Shown: positions 16,494 to 27,130 of the stretch, piece by piece
How positions within the stretch are numbered: position 1 is the stretch's first letter
How the letters are laid out: each line of letters begins with the position of its first letter
NCBI GenBank assembly: GCA_014529385.2
Contig: CM043960.1
Coordinates: 23,932,396 to 23,996,395 of the forward strand
Source of the DNA: Adiantum capillus-veneris
Taxonomy: Eukaryota; Streptophyta; Polypodiopsida; Polypodiales; Pteridaceae
Length of the DNA: 64,000 nt
Direction: 5' to 3'
Translations under genes and position numbers: made by a program
Notes under the pieces: model-generated
What the model saw: only the letters and a program-made list of their open reading frames with translations
Databases searched by the model: none
Told to the model about the DNA's origin: nothing

Positions 16494-16502
16494 TTGTCTT
16501 TT
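16494..16502 (+). repeat. 9-bp target site duplication of the MITE, right
   Basis: TTGTCTTTT, identical to 16,045-16,053. Confidence 0.9.
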
Positions 16503-16577
16503 TGGCTGTGCTCGGCAAAAGCTAACAGCTCGTGCACTTCGGACGACAGCTGCAATACACGCTAGACATCAGAGCTC

Positions 16578-16661
16578 TGTCAGAAGTGGGATTTGAACCC
16601 ACGCTCTCTCACGAGAACCAGAACTTGAGTCTGGCGCCTTAGACCACTCGGCCATCCTGAC
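16578..16661 (-). tRNA. tRNA-Leu(CAA)
   Basis: Reverse-strand sequence begins GTCAGGATGGCCGAGTGGTC and folds as a class II tRNA. The acceptor stem is GTCAGGA with TTCTGAC and discriminator A. The D-arm contains the A-box, the anticodon stem is CCAGA/TCTGG, and the loop is CTCAAGT with anticodon CAA at 16,627-16,625. A long variable arm (TCTCGTGAGAG) and a B-box GGTTCAAATCC follow. There is no intron. It closely resembles plant nuclear tRNA-Leu(CAA), so it is probably functional. I see no strong T-run terminator in the first 30 bp downstream. Confidence 0.96.
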
Positions 16662-17950
16662 TTGGTGTCAGGTGTCGAGCAAAACAATGTTGAATCTGTG
16701 TATGTGCTCCCCCTCCCCTCTCCCCACCACAGACATTAATGGTATTTTTCCTCTATTGGCTACTGAAAATACAATAGATGGGACCAACTACCCGTGGGCA
16801 TAGTTGGCGCATTCCTCATTTTGGTTGCGAACATATCGTAGGATACCACTCAACCACCAGGACTTCCCCCACTCACTATCACTTTGGTAGACCAGCATAA
16901 GATCAAGCCTCTTAGAGTAGTGGAGTACGTGCCTCTAGTGGTTCAGGAATCACATTCAATTTAGATTTTGTGATAGTGCGCCTACACAAGTGGAGGGTTG
17001 CTTTCCTCTACTTATAGCTCCCACCCGGTTACGGCATGCAAGAGCACTTCACGACTGGGGATTTGGAGAAGAATATATTTCGTAGGATATTTACTAGCTC
17101 TTATTCTCAATCAGTCAAGAGCAGGACGTAATTTCATGAAGTGCAGTTTTCCAATGATACTATGTGGGTTACCATCCCAGAGAATGGCAACAAACAGTTC
17201 AGGCTGGAATATGAGTTAGACTCCGCCATCGGACACCCCTCCCTCAACACTTAGTCTACGAAGCAGATACAAAAAAAAGGCATGTATCAATGACATGGCT
17301 AAGGAGCAGGTCCCCATCAATGATTATGACCCGCGACAATGGTTGGATACACTAGGCGATCTCCCTTGCTTCACAATCCACACATCCTTGGAGAACGAGG
17401 TGTTGGTGTCTAATTCTACCTTTGAGACTAGGGAGTCCCACTCCAACACGTTGAAGGGGCAAGGGAGGTACCCGCCCCCACACCACTTGGGTTTGGGGAA
17501 CTAGTAACCGTCCATCAACGTAGTCAGAAGTCACCTCTCTTTGAGCTCTACATATCTATGGTGTCCATTTCATGTTTGAACAACGCCTACCATTATTTGC
17601 AGGAGCATCTTTTCTCGTCCATCATTCATGCCAATTACAGAGAAGACGATGGAGAAGTAACATGGCATGCATTTGAACAGTGCATGGATCACCTCTGTAA
17701 GTAAAACTCTTCTAGAGAGAAGCATGCACTTTTTTTAAAGAGCTTTGTGTGTTTTTTAATGTGATGCTTCTATATGATGAAGAAGAGATGTTGATGAGGA
17801 AGAAGATGTTGCTTCTCCAATGAGTATATGTTTTTGGTCAGAGAAGACCAAAACTGTGGGATTGATCAAAGAAGGTCATCATGTTGGCACGATGAAAAGG
17901 CCATCTTTTTGGTGGCAAGATGGTGTATCATGATTGTATTTAACTTCATT
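16662..17950. other. mostly non-coding; possible decayed exon at about 17,480-17,706
   Basis: From about 17,509 to the stop at 17,704 the forward strand is open and protein-like (SPLFELYISMVSISCLNN, then EDDGEVTWHAFEQCMDHLC). It is preceded by AACTAG, which could be a splice acceptor. A second open stretch lies at 17,295-17,504. I recognise no family. Nothing else in this interval is supported. Confidence 0.25.
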
Positions 17951-18254
17951 GTAAGCTTCTATAATACAAAAGTCCTTATGGGGGGGTCACCCATTCCGAC
18001 CCTCAATACCATGTCAACTCTTTGTTTTTTTTGTCTCTCTTTACATTTCTACTTATAACCATGTGATTTCGTCTCTATTTGGGTTTGATTAGATTTTAAA
18101 CATGATGGTAGTATGAATCTCTTATTCAATTATGTGAGGGATCATTGTAGTCTATTTCATCCAAATTTTGTTACAACATTATCAGAAAATCTTCTCTCAA
18201 AGTTTAATTACATATATTTCCATGATTTGTGTTGTGCTTGGATGCTTAAGACTA

Positions 18255-19113
18255 TGTCATAAAAACTAATATCTAATTCTCTCAAATGATTTTCTCATGT
18301 TAAACTTTATGGGGAAGTACTACGGGAGTAAAAGCTAGAACATTGGTAAGGCTGCTAGACCGGTCTCAGCAGGGCTCCAAAGGAGGGAAAATAGGGATCC
18401 AAAGGGGGGCAGTCTGCAAAAGAGCAATGTGCATCAATGGAGATTAAAAGACCTAAGGCTCACACCATTAAGACTTCCATAGGCTAAGGTTCCAAAAATT
18501 TAACTAAAAAGTCCAATGGCCAAAGGTGGAAAAATTGGATGGATATGGCAAGCCTTAAAAGTCTTCTCACATCCCTGGGCAAGAGGGGGCGAGCCCTAAT
18601 GGTAGGGGAAGAGAGAGAAACACACACGCACACTCCCAAGCTCTCCCCAAAGGGAAGAATGGACACATGGCAGGCTTGTAGGCCAGTTGCCATTTCCCCT
18701 CAAATCCTATTGGATGGCCATAGAGGTGGACCAATGACAATTAGGGTAGAGTAAAATTAATCTAATCAATTTAAAAATGCTTGATAAAAGAACCAATAGA
18801 AATTAAGCTCCCTAGAAGACTATTGATAGTCTACCAAGGGGTCCAATGAGCATCCAATAGCTTGATTCCTATTGGCCAGAAGACTAAAAAAGGTCCAATG
18901 AGAGTTTAAATGAATTATTTAATTACCTAAAGCTCTCACAAAAGGGAAAGGGGGATACTTGTCACAAGACTATCAATTATGCTTCCTAATTCCTATTGGC
19001 TAAGCTTTGCAGGAACCAATGGGAAGCTAGAAAGATCTTCTTGGAAGAGGGGTCGACCAAGAGAGAGAGAGAGAGAGAGAGAGAGGTTGGCATTTTTACA
19101 CTAACTCACTTTG

Positions 19114-19168
<55 letters not shown>

Positions 19169-19844
19169 ACTCATGTGTTGAGCAAGAACTCCATCTCCTT
19201 CTCCAAGCATTAAGAAGTAGAGGCCTACACCAACAACTCTTGGCTATGGAATGCAAATCAGACCAAGAGCCAAGGTTCAATGGCATGCTCATCTTCTCTA
19301 CCATGCTAATTACTAAGCTAAGCTATGCTATTAGAGTGATATGTGAGGAGAATACTTCTTTCTCGTAAGATACATCTTCTTCCTCTCAATCTTTCCTCAT
19401 TCTCTGCTAGCTCTCACCATATTTGAAGGTGTGTGAGGTCTTGGGGCTGAGGCTAGGGATACTAGGTGTGTTTTTCAAGCATAATTTGGTGCATGAAGCT
19501 TCCATCTTCATTGCACCAATGAGTTTTGTCAAGGAACACAAAGATTGTATTGTACAAAAGTCTCCTTTGATGGGAGAAGCTATAGTACAAAGCCTTTTTG
19601 AAGGAAGGACCATGGAGGAAGGACGGACTCCATGTAAATCCGGTCCTCAACTGTTGTCAATTGTTCTATTTCTATTTCTCTCTCTTTTTGCCATTGCCAA
19701 ACTAGCTAGGTGTAAATTTCTATGTTGATTTCTCAAATTAAGTACTCTCTCTATGCTCATCAGGAACTTGTTCAAAATTAATGAAATGCTCAATATGTTA
19801 TCATGTTTTGCTACACACAAGTTACTTGTGCATTAAATGTTACA
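18255..19844 (+). repeat. LTR of gypsy family 1, copy A (1,590 bp)
   Basis: TGTCATAAAAACTAATATCT...ATTAAATGTTACA. It contains a (GA)n tract at about 19,062-19,085 and a (CA)n tract at about 19,117-19,166. Preceded by AAGACTA, nearly the same flank (AAGATTA) as LTR B. Confidence 0.92.
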
Positions 19845-19845
19845 T

Positions 19846-19860
19846 TATTAGAGCTATTGG
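19846..19860 (+). promoter_or_regulatory. degenerate primer binding site
   Basis: Directly after the LTR the sequence TATTAGAGC matches the core of the plant initiator tRNA-Met primer site (TATCAGAGC) with one change; the leading TGG is degraded. Confidence 0.55.
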
Positions 19861-20199
19861 TTTCTCTTTTCTTGCTCAAGAAGAGAGGTCCTCAAGCTTG
19901 CTACAAATGGTTGGTGTTATTAATTGCAAAAGAGTAAGTAGAATATGGATTTTTCATCCTTGAAGTATGTCTACTTTATGCAGTTAATGCGGATACCATC
20001 AAGAGCTATGGTCTTAATAATGGAGTCCTATGGGGAATTAATGAGCTATTAGAAGCTTGACAGGAAGTGGTGTTGTCTTAGCTCAGTTGAACCCTCTCTT
20101 CTATTCCTTGCAATTAATAATATTTGAGCCACGGATATAGATGCTTGGGTGCTTATCTTTGAAGGTAAAGAGAAGTAGCAACTAGGACAAGTAAAAATT

Positions 20200-21395
20200 T
20201 ACATCTAAAAGATATTGAAATGAATGTTGATATCTTTGATTTTGCTAATGAAAGAGCAACTAATGATCTCTCTATGCTTATAAACTATCTTGTTTCTAGG
20301 CTTCAACAAGCCCTGGGAAATCCATCCCTCCAAGGTGAAGTGCTATAGCAATTGCACACCCGTGGTATTCTCCAAACTCCCCACCAAGAAGAGAGAGTAC
20401 CTAGGAAATCTCCTGACGAGACTTCCAAAAGAGGACTCTCTCCGATAAGGGAAGAAGAGGAGGATCCGTACGAAGGGCTCAAAAACTTACTACTTGATGA
20501 GGCATCGCCCTCTCAAAGGAGAACCCAAGTTTCAATGGTAGAGCCCCCATCGAAAGAACAAGAACGAAGTGAGTTTCCTGCCACCTCGGCGGAGATGGCT
20601 CCACAAAGGCGGTGGGAAAAGTGCTCTCCAACACCCCCCTAAATGAAGAAGACCATCGCATACTCCCCTTCATTATAATTCAAAGAGGGAAGAGAGAAAA
20701 CAAGAGAAGAAAAAGGCGAGAAAGAGGTTGCCCTTCTTCTCCACGTTCTTCATCCTCTTCCTCTTCTGAAGAAAGCGATGGTGCAGCTCTCCAACCGCCC
20801 AAGAGAAGAGGCCAGAGGAATCCTATGCCGCCTGGAAAAGGTCGTCCAAGATCAAAAAGTTCAAAGAGGGAGGAAAGAACATCTCTTTCCTTACGTACGA
20901 TGGCACCTTTGGTGCTACGGACAAAGTCTTGGCCTTTATCCAACAATTTGATGCGGCGTTTGGAGATGAGGGCTTCACGGAGTCCTCTAAGCTACGTCAT
21001 GTAGCTATGCGAAAGCTTTAAGATCTTCCATCATGAAGCAGTTTTTGGCTAGCGATGCCAAAGACAAAGTACTCACCGAATGGAAAATCTAGAAGCTCTC
21101 TCCCTATGAATCTCACAAATATGTAAACAAGTTTTGGGATTTACATCTCAAAGCCACTATCTACAAAAAGATGAATTTTAGAGAGAAAAAATAACAATTT
21201 TGTGCGGGTTATCTGAGGATATGGTGGAGTATGTCAACTCCCAAAGGCCTCGCACCATATCTGCGTCATACACCATACCATGGTGGCTTCAAGAATCAAC
21301 TTTTAACAAGGGACTAAGAGAAACCTTAAGCGCATGGAAAATAAGGATCGTAATGAGCCTAAAAGGAAGGACAACGTCCAAAAGTCTCGCAAAGG
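20200..21395 (+). pseudogene. gag of gypsy element A
   Basis: Forward-strand gag remnant with many stops. The N-terminal part (about 20,220-20,340) resembles that of copy B, which starts MADKGKEIETNVDSF at 25,611. A TAG after EVL is shared by both copies. A low-complexity Glu/Arg/Ser-rich segment follows (20,640-20,800, with RSSSSSSSEESDGA). About 20,870-21,000 matches FLTYDGTFGATDKVLAFIQQF. About 21,020-21,200 gives the capsid core (YESHKYVNKFWDLHL). A 75-bp piece present in copy B near 26,414 is missing here at 21,009. The frame is lost before the zinc knuckle. Confidence 0.8.
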
Positions 21396-21621
21396 TGTTA
21401 CCATATACATGAGGTAGTGATGTGTGTGAACACACTAGGACCACCGGGGCATTTTTTCTCTCTTTAGGAGGTTTTTCCCCCCGTGCATTGTATATACGCC
21501 CATCACTCTAGGGCTATCCATCTTTCCATTCACACTAAGTAACATACTCTCGATTGTGTGCCTTGAGCTTCTTTCGTCTTCTCCAAGCTGTGTGTGTTTC
21601 TCTGCAACCCTAATTCCAACA
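21396..21621 (+). repeat. short LTR (226 bp) of an unrelated retroelement
   Basis: Starts TGTTACCATATACATGAGG and ends CTAATTCCAACA, i.e. TGTT...AACA ends. It is directly followed by TTGGTATTAGAGCAGG, a near-perfect initiator tRNA-Met primer binding site. Small size and this layout suit a copia-like, TRIM or SMART-type element. Only one LTR is present in the window. Confidence 0.75.
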
Positions 21622-21640
21622 ATTGGTATTAGAGCAGGTT
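21622..21640 (+). promoter_or_regulatory. primer binding site (iMet-type)
   Basis: TGGTATTAGAGC differs from the usual TGGTATCAGAGC by a single C-to-T change. It lies 2 bp after the 226-bp LTR. Confidence 0.8.
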
Positions 21641-21773
21641 GCAACCTCCCGGGCTTAGTCGCCAGCTTTTCCAACACACGCCTGCTCACTTTCTTCGATT
21701 TCAGTGAGGTTTGGCGAGTGTTCGCAGGTCGACAAATATTTCGGGTAAGCTCATAGAGCTTGGTCTGCTCAGA

Positions 21774-21927
21774 TGAAAAAGTTCAAAGAGGGAGGAAAGA
21801 ACATCTCTTTCCTTACGTACGATGGCACCTTTGGTGCTACGGACAAAGTCTTGGCCTTTATCCAACAATTTGATGCGACGTTTGGAGATGAGGGCTTCAC
21901 GGAGTCCTCTAAGCTACGTCATATAGC
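21774..21927 (+). repeat. duplicated gag fragment joined to the short LTR leader
   Basis: From the ATG at 21,774 the sequence AAAAAGTTCAAAGAGGGAGG... repeats about 150 bp of gag from near 20,855-21,004 of the same element, almost unchanged. It is preceded by the short LTR, its primer site and a 140-bp leader, and followed by gag/zinc-knuckle sequence at GGGAGCTTTATAAAGG. The arrangement looks like a chimeric cDNA. Confidence 0.8.
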
Positions 21928-21999
21928 AAGGGAGCTTTATAAAGGCAAAAATTAACTCTCTCCTGGAGAGCTAGAGCATTATTGAAAAGATAACCATTG

Positions 22000-23500
22000 T
22001 TTAGTATGGGGACCAAGTGCATGCCTATCGTGCTTGCCCCCACAAGAATACACATAATGAGCCTCCTAGAGCTACCTTGGTTAAAATTCAAGAAGAGGAT
22101 ACTCATCATAAAGTATCTCCTCTATGTCATGCTTGGGGAAAGGTAAGAGAGCATGATGCTTTCATTCTCTTTCACCCTGGTTCTACTCACAATTTCATAT
22201 CCACAGAGTTGGCCACCAGGCTAGGCATCCAAGCGTATGAGATGGGCGATGTCCTACCTACCGATGGTGCTTTCAAGGGACAAGAAGCCTCAATCACTCC
22301 CTTAATTGGGAAATTAAGGCTCCATGTCCAAAACTATGTGGACAAGGAGGACTTGTTCATCTCTCCTCTCAAACATGAGGATGTAATCCTTGGGGCACCA
22401 TGGTTTGATTCCATGGCTGCCAATGTTAAATTCCCTGAAAGACAAATATATATACATAGATGCTAAGGAGTTGGGTAGCACCATACCCATTGTACATAAG
22501 CAAGATTTCAATAAGTCAATAAAGAGCTCTATTTCCGTGTACATGAATTTTGTTAAAGATTTTCAAAATGAACCTAGTGTTTAAGCAAAAGAAGATATAA
22601 CCAATCAAAAGGAATTAGAGTTATCCAATTTACTCAAGGAATGCCAAGATGTTTTCATTGACGACATCCCTTGTGAGCTACCTCCCAAATGAGGGGATGA
22701 TGAACATGCAATTGAATTTTTCCCTGGAAGCTCACCGCCTAATAAGCCTCCTTATTCAATTTCTCAAGCTCAACAAGAGGAGATTATGTGGAAAGTGCAT
22801 GAGTTGGTTGAGAAAGGCATGGTTAGGCCTAGCTCATCTCCATTTTGTTCACCTATGTTATTAGTTCAAAAGAATGATGGCACATATCGTATGTGTGTCG
22901 ACTATAGAGCACTAAATAGGATCACTATCAAGAATAGGTTTCCCATTCCTCGGGTAGAAGACCTATTTGATAAGCTATAGGGGTCGGCCTACTTCAGTAG
23001 GATTTACCTAAAAAGTGGCTACCATCAAATAAGGATAGTTGATCAAGACATTGTAAAGACCGCATTCCACACTATGTTTGGTCTTTACGAGTACATTGTC
23101 ATGCCTTTTGGCTTGACCAATGCACCAGCCACATTTAACCGCCTGATGGAGAAGGTATTCAAGCCTCACCAAAGCTTTACTAGAGTGTTCTTTGATGATA
23201 TAGTCATCTACTCTAATTCATTAGACGAACACAAGCAACAACTCCAGGTAATATTTCAAGTTTTACGAGAGAATAAACTTTATATTAATTGAAAGAAAAG
23301 TAAATTTTTCTTACAAGAGATTCAATATTTAGGTCACATTATCTCTCAAGATGGCATCCAAATGGAACCATCAAAGCTAGAGGTAATAAAAGGATGGCCC
23401 AATCCAAGGAATCTGCATGAACTAAGAAGCTTTATAGGTATGTTTGCATACTATAGACGCTTCATAGAAAAATTCTCACAAATCGCGGGACCATTACATT
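22000..23500 (+). pseudogene. protease/reverse transcriptase of gypsy element A, truncated
   Basis: A zinc-knuckle tail (HAYRACPHKN) is followed by a retropepsin region at 22,150-22,470: FILFHPGSTHNFIS, YEMGDVLPTDGAFKG and VILGAPWFDSM. The catalytic D-S/T-G box reads H-P-G-S-T, lacking the Asp. RT runs from about 22,780: [33 protein letters not shown], then TAG where copy B has CAG, then [17 protein letters not shown] and [12 protein letters not shown] with the catalytic DD. The sequence stops at 23,500 inside the RT connection, at the tandem-duplication junction. RNase H and integrase are absent. Confidence 0.9.
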
Positions 23501-23803
23501 GTAAGCTTCCATAATACAAAAGTCCTTATGGGTGGTCACCCATTAGAACCCTCAATACCATGTCAACTCTTTGTTTTTTCTGTCTCTCTTTACGTTTCTA
23601 CTTATGGCCATGTGATTTCGTCTCTATTGGGTTTAATTTAGATTTTAAACATGATGGTAGTATGAATCTCTTATTCAATTATGTGAGGGATCATTGTAGT
23701 CTATTTCATCCAAATTTTGTTACAACATCATCACAAAATCTTCTCTCAAAGTTTAATTACATATATTTCCATGATTTGTGTTGTGCTTGGATGCTTAAGA
23801 TTA
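23501..23803 (+). repeat. second copy of the pre-insertion flank (tandem unit 2 start)
   Basis: Matches 17,951-18,254 across its length and ends AAGATTA just before LTR B. This is host flank carried by the duplication, not part of the LTR. Confidence 0.85.
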
Positions 23804-25357
23804 TGTCATAAAAACTAATATGTAATTCCCTCAAATGATTTTCTCATGTTAAACTGATCATTTAATATGGGGAAGTACTAGAGGAGTAAAAGCTAGAATA
23901 TTGGTAGCGCTACCAGACCGGTCTCAACAGGGATCCAAAGGAGTGAAAATAGGGATCCAAAGGGGGGCAATCTACAAAAGAGCAATGTGCATCAATGGAG
24001 ATTAAAAGACCTAAGTTTCACACCATTAAGACTTCCATAGGCTAAGGTTTCAAAAATTTAACTAAAAAGTCCAATAGCCAAAGGTGGAAAAATTGGATGG
24101 CTATGGGAAGACTTAAAAATCTTCTCACATCCCTAGGAAGGAGGGGGAGAGCCCTAATGGTAGGGGAAGAGAGAGAAAAACACACACACACGCACACACT
24201 CCCAAGCTCTTTCCAAAGGCAAGAATGGACACATGGCAGGCTTGTAGGCTAGTTGCCCCCAATTTCCCCTCAAATCCTATTGGATGGCCATAGAGGTGGA
24301 CCAATGAGAATTAGGCTAGAGTAAAATTAATCTAATCAATTTAAAAATGCTTGATAAAAGAACCAATAGAAATTAGCTCCCAGAGGACTATTGATAGTCT
24401 AACAAGGGGTCCAATGAGCATCCAGCAGCTTGATTCCTATTGGCCAGAAGACTAAAAGGTCCAATGAGAGTTTAAATGAATTATTTTAATTACCCAAAGC
24501 TCTCACAAAAGGGGAAAGGGGGACACTTGTCACAAGGCTATCAATTATGCTTCCTAATTCCTATTGGCTAAGCTTTGTAGGAACCAATGGGAAGCTAGCA
24601 AGAGCTTCTTGGAAGAGGGGTCGACCAAGAGAGAGAGAGAGAGAGGTTGGCATTTTTACACTAACTCACTTTGCTATACACACACACAAAAATCATGTGT
24701 TGAGTAAGAACTCCATCTCCTTCTCCAAGCATTGAGAATTAGATGCCTACACCAACAACTCTTGGCTATGGAATGCAAATCAGACCAAGAGCCAAGCTTC
24801 AATGGCATGCTCATCTCCTCTACCATGCTAATTCTAAGCTAAGCTATGCTATTAGAGTGATATGTGAGGAGAATACTTATTTTTCATAAGATACATCTTC
24901 TTCCTCTCAATCTTTCCTCATTCTTTGCTAGCTCTCACCATATTTGAAGGTGTGTGAGGTCTTGGGACTGAGTCTAGGGATACTAGGTGTGTTTTTCAAG
25001 AATAATTTGGTGCATGAAGCTTCCATCTTCATTGCACCGACGAGTTTTGTGGAGGAACACAAAGATTGTATTGTACAAAAGTCTCCTTTGATGGGAGAAG
25101 CTATAATACAAAGCCTTTTTAGAGGAAGGACCGTGGAGGAAGGACCAGTTCCATGTAAATCCAGTCCTCATATGTTGTCAATTGTTCTATTTCTATTTCT
25201 CTCTCGTTCAATGCCAAACTACCTAGGTGTAAATTGCTATGTTGATCTCTCAAATTAAGTACTCTCTCTATGCTCATTAGGAACTTGTTCAAGATTAATG
25301 AAATGCTCAATATGTTATCATTTTTTGCTACACACAAGTTACTTGTGCATTAAATGT
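23804..25357 (+). repeat. 5' LTR of copy B
   Basis: TGTCATAAAAACTAATATGT...GTGCATTAAATGT. The last few bases (TACA) and the primer binding site are missing; the sequence jumps to CTTAATAATGGTCTTAATAATGG, leader sequence that lies about 165 bp further in copy A. So this copy has a deletion over the LTR/PBS border. Confidence 0.9.
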
Positions 25358-25610
25358 CTTAATAATGGTCTTAATAATGGAGTCCTATGGGGCTTGCCTA
25401 TGGCTTAACCATTATTGAGCTATTAGAAGCTTGACAAGAATCGGTGTTGTCTTAGCTCAGTTGAACCCTCTCTTCTATTCCTTGCAATTAGTAATATTCG
25501 AGCCACGGATATAGATGCTTGAGTGCTTATCTTTGAAGGTAAAGAGGAGTAGCAACTAGGGCTTGAAGGGCCAAAGTACAAGTAAATATTTACATCTAAA
25601 ATTTGCTAGT

Positions 25611-27130
25611 ATGGCTGACAAAGGAAAAGAGATTGAAACGAATGTTGATAGCTTTGATTTTGCTAATGAAAGAGAACCTAATGATGTCCCTATGCTTTTT
25701 TCTAGGATTCAACAAGCTTTGGGAAATCCATCCCTCCAAGATGAAGTGCTATAGCAATTGCACACCCATGGTATTATCCAAACTCCCCACCAAGAAGAGA
25801 GAGTACTTAGGAAATCTCCTGGCGAGACTTCCAAAGAGGACTGTCTCCGATAAGGGAAGAAGAGGAGGATCCGTACGAAGGGCTCAAATACTTACTACTC
25901 GATGAGGCATCTCCCTCTCAAAGGAGAACCCAAGTTTCAATGGAAGAGCCCCCATTGAAAGAACGAGAAAGAAGCGAGTGTCCCTCCACCTCGGCGGAGA
26001 TGGCTCCACAAGGACGGCGGGAAAAATGCTCTCCAACACCCCCTAAATGAAGAAGACCATCGCATACTCCCCTTCATTATAATTCAAAGAGGGAAGAGAG
26101 AAAACAAGAGAAGAAAAAGGCGAGAAAGAGGTCACCCTTCTTCTCCATGTTCTTCATCCTCTTCCTCTTTTGAAGAAAGCGATGGTGCAGCTCTCCAACT
26201 GCCCAAGAGAAGAGGCCATAGGAATCCTATGCCGCCTGGAAAAGGTCGTCCAAGCTCAAAAAGTTCAAAGAGGGAGGAAAGAACATCTCTTTCCTTACCT
26301 ACGATGGCACCTTTGGTGCTATGGACAAAGTCTTGGCCTTTATCCAACAGTTTGATGCGGTGTTTGGAGATGAGGGCTTCACGGAGTCCTCTAAACTACG
26401 TCATGTAGCTATGCATTTTCAAACGTCTAACAGGAAATGGTGTTCTAGCCTATGAGCAAACGATGAAGCTCCATGAACATAGAAAGCTTTAAGAGCTTCC
26501 ATCATGAAGCGATTTTTGGCTAGCGATGCCAAAGACAAAGTACTCACCGAATGGAAAAGCTTGAAGCTCTCTCCCTATGAATCTCACAAATATGTAAACA
26601 AGTTTTGGGATTTACATCTCAAAGACACTATCTACAAAAAGATTGATTTTGGAGACAAAGTACTCACCGAATGGAAAAGCTTGAAGCTCTCTCCCTATGA
26701 ATCTCACAAATATGTAAACAAGTTTTGGGATTTACATCTCAAAGCCACTATCTACAAAAAGATGGATTTTGGAGAGAAAAAACAACAATTTTGTGTGGGT
26801 TATCTGAGGATATGGTGGAGTATGTTAACTCCCAAAGGCCTCCCACCATATTTGTGGTCATACACCATACCATGGTGGCTTCAAGAATCAACTTTTAACA
26901 AGGGGCTAAGAGAAATCTTAAGCCCATGGAAAACAAGGATCCTAATGAGCCTAAAAGGAAGGACAAAGTCCAAAAGTCTCCCAAAGGCAACACCAACAAC
27001 AACAAAGCCAAGGAGAAGGGAGTTTATAAAGGCAAAAATAAACTCTCTCCTAGAGAGCTAGAGCATTATTGAAAAGATAACCGTTGTTTCAACTGTGGGG
27101 AGCAAGGGCATGCCTATCGTGCTTCCCCCC
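25611..27130 (+). pseudogene. gag of gypsy copy B
   Basis: Starts at an ATG giving MADKGKEIETNVDSFDFANE, broken by a TAG at 25,752. Later parts: acidic and Ser/Arg-rich linker, the capsid-like segment around 26,270-26,400, the YESHKYVNKFWDLHL capsid core, which is tandemly duplicated, a Lys-rich tail, and a CCHC zinc knuckle near 27,080. The knuckle reads CFNCGEQGHAYRAS, so its last Cys is Ser (TGC to TCC), whereas copy A retains Cys. Confidence 0.85.
26534..26773 (+). repeat. in-frame 120-bp tandem duplication in gag
   Basis: Units 26,534-26,653 and 26,654-26,773 are nearly identical and encode two successive 40-residue copies of the capsid segment starting DKVLTEWKSLKLSPYESHKY. The reading frame is kept. 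Copy A has only one unit, so the duplication postdates the split of A and B. Confidence 0.95.

Larger units (their letters stand above)
17951..23500 (+). repeat. 5.55-kb tandem duplication, unit 1
   Basis: Unit 1 starts at GTAAGCTTCTATAATAC and contains about 304 bp of pre-insertion flank, a complete LTR, gag and pol up to the RT C-terminus. At 23,501 the same flank starts again (GTAAGCTTCCATAATAC), followed by a second LTR at 23,804. The spacing between the two LTR starts is 5,549 bp. At the junction the pol end (ACCATTACAT) and the flank (CTTCATTG) share only CAT, indicating a microhomology join rather than LTR-LTR recombination. The copies have since diverged. Confidence 0.85.

Noticed and set aside
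17295-17706. Host protein-coding gene downstream of tRNA-Leu
   Set aside because: Two short open stretches without recognised domain or convincing exon structure; reported only as a possible decayed exon.
23501-23803. Segment before LTR B as part of the LTR
   Set aside because: LTR copies C and D start at TGTCATAA right after the polypurine tract, so the 300-bp segment is flank carried by the duplication.
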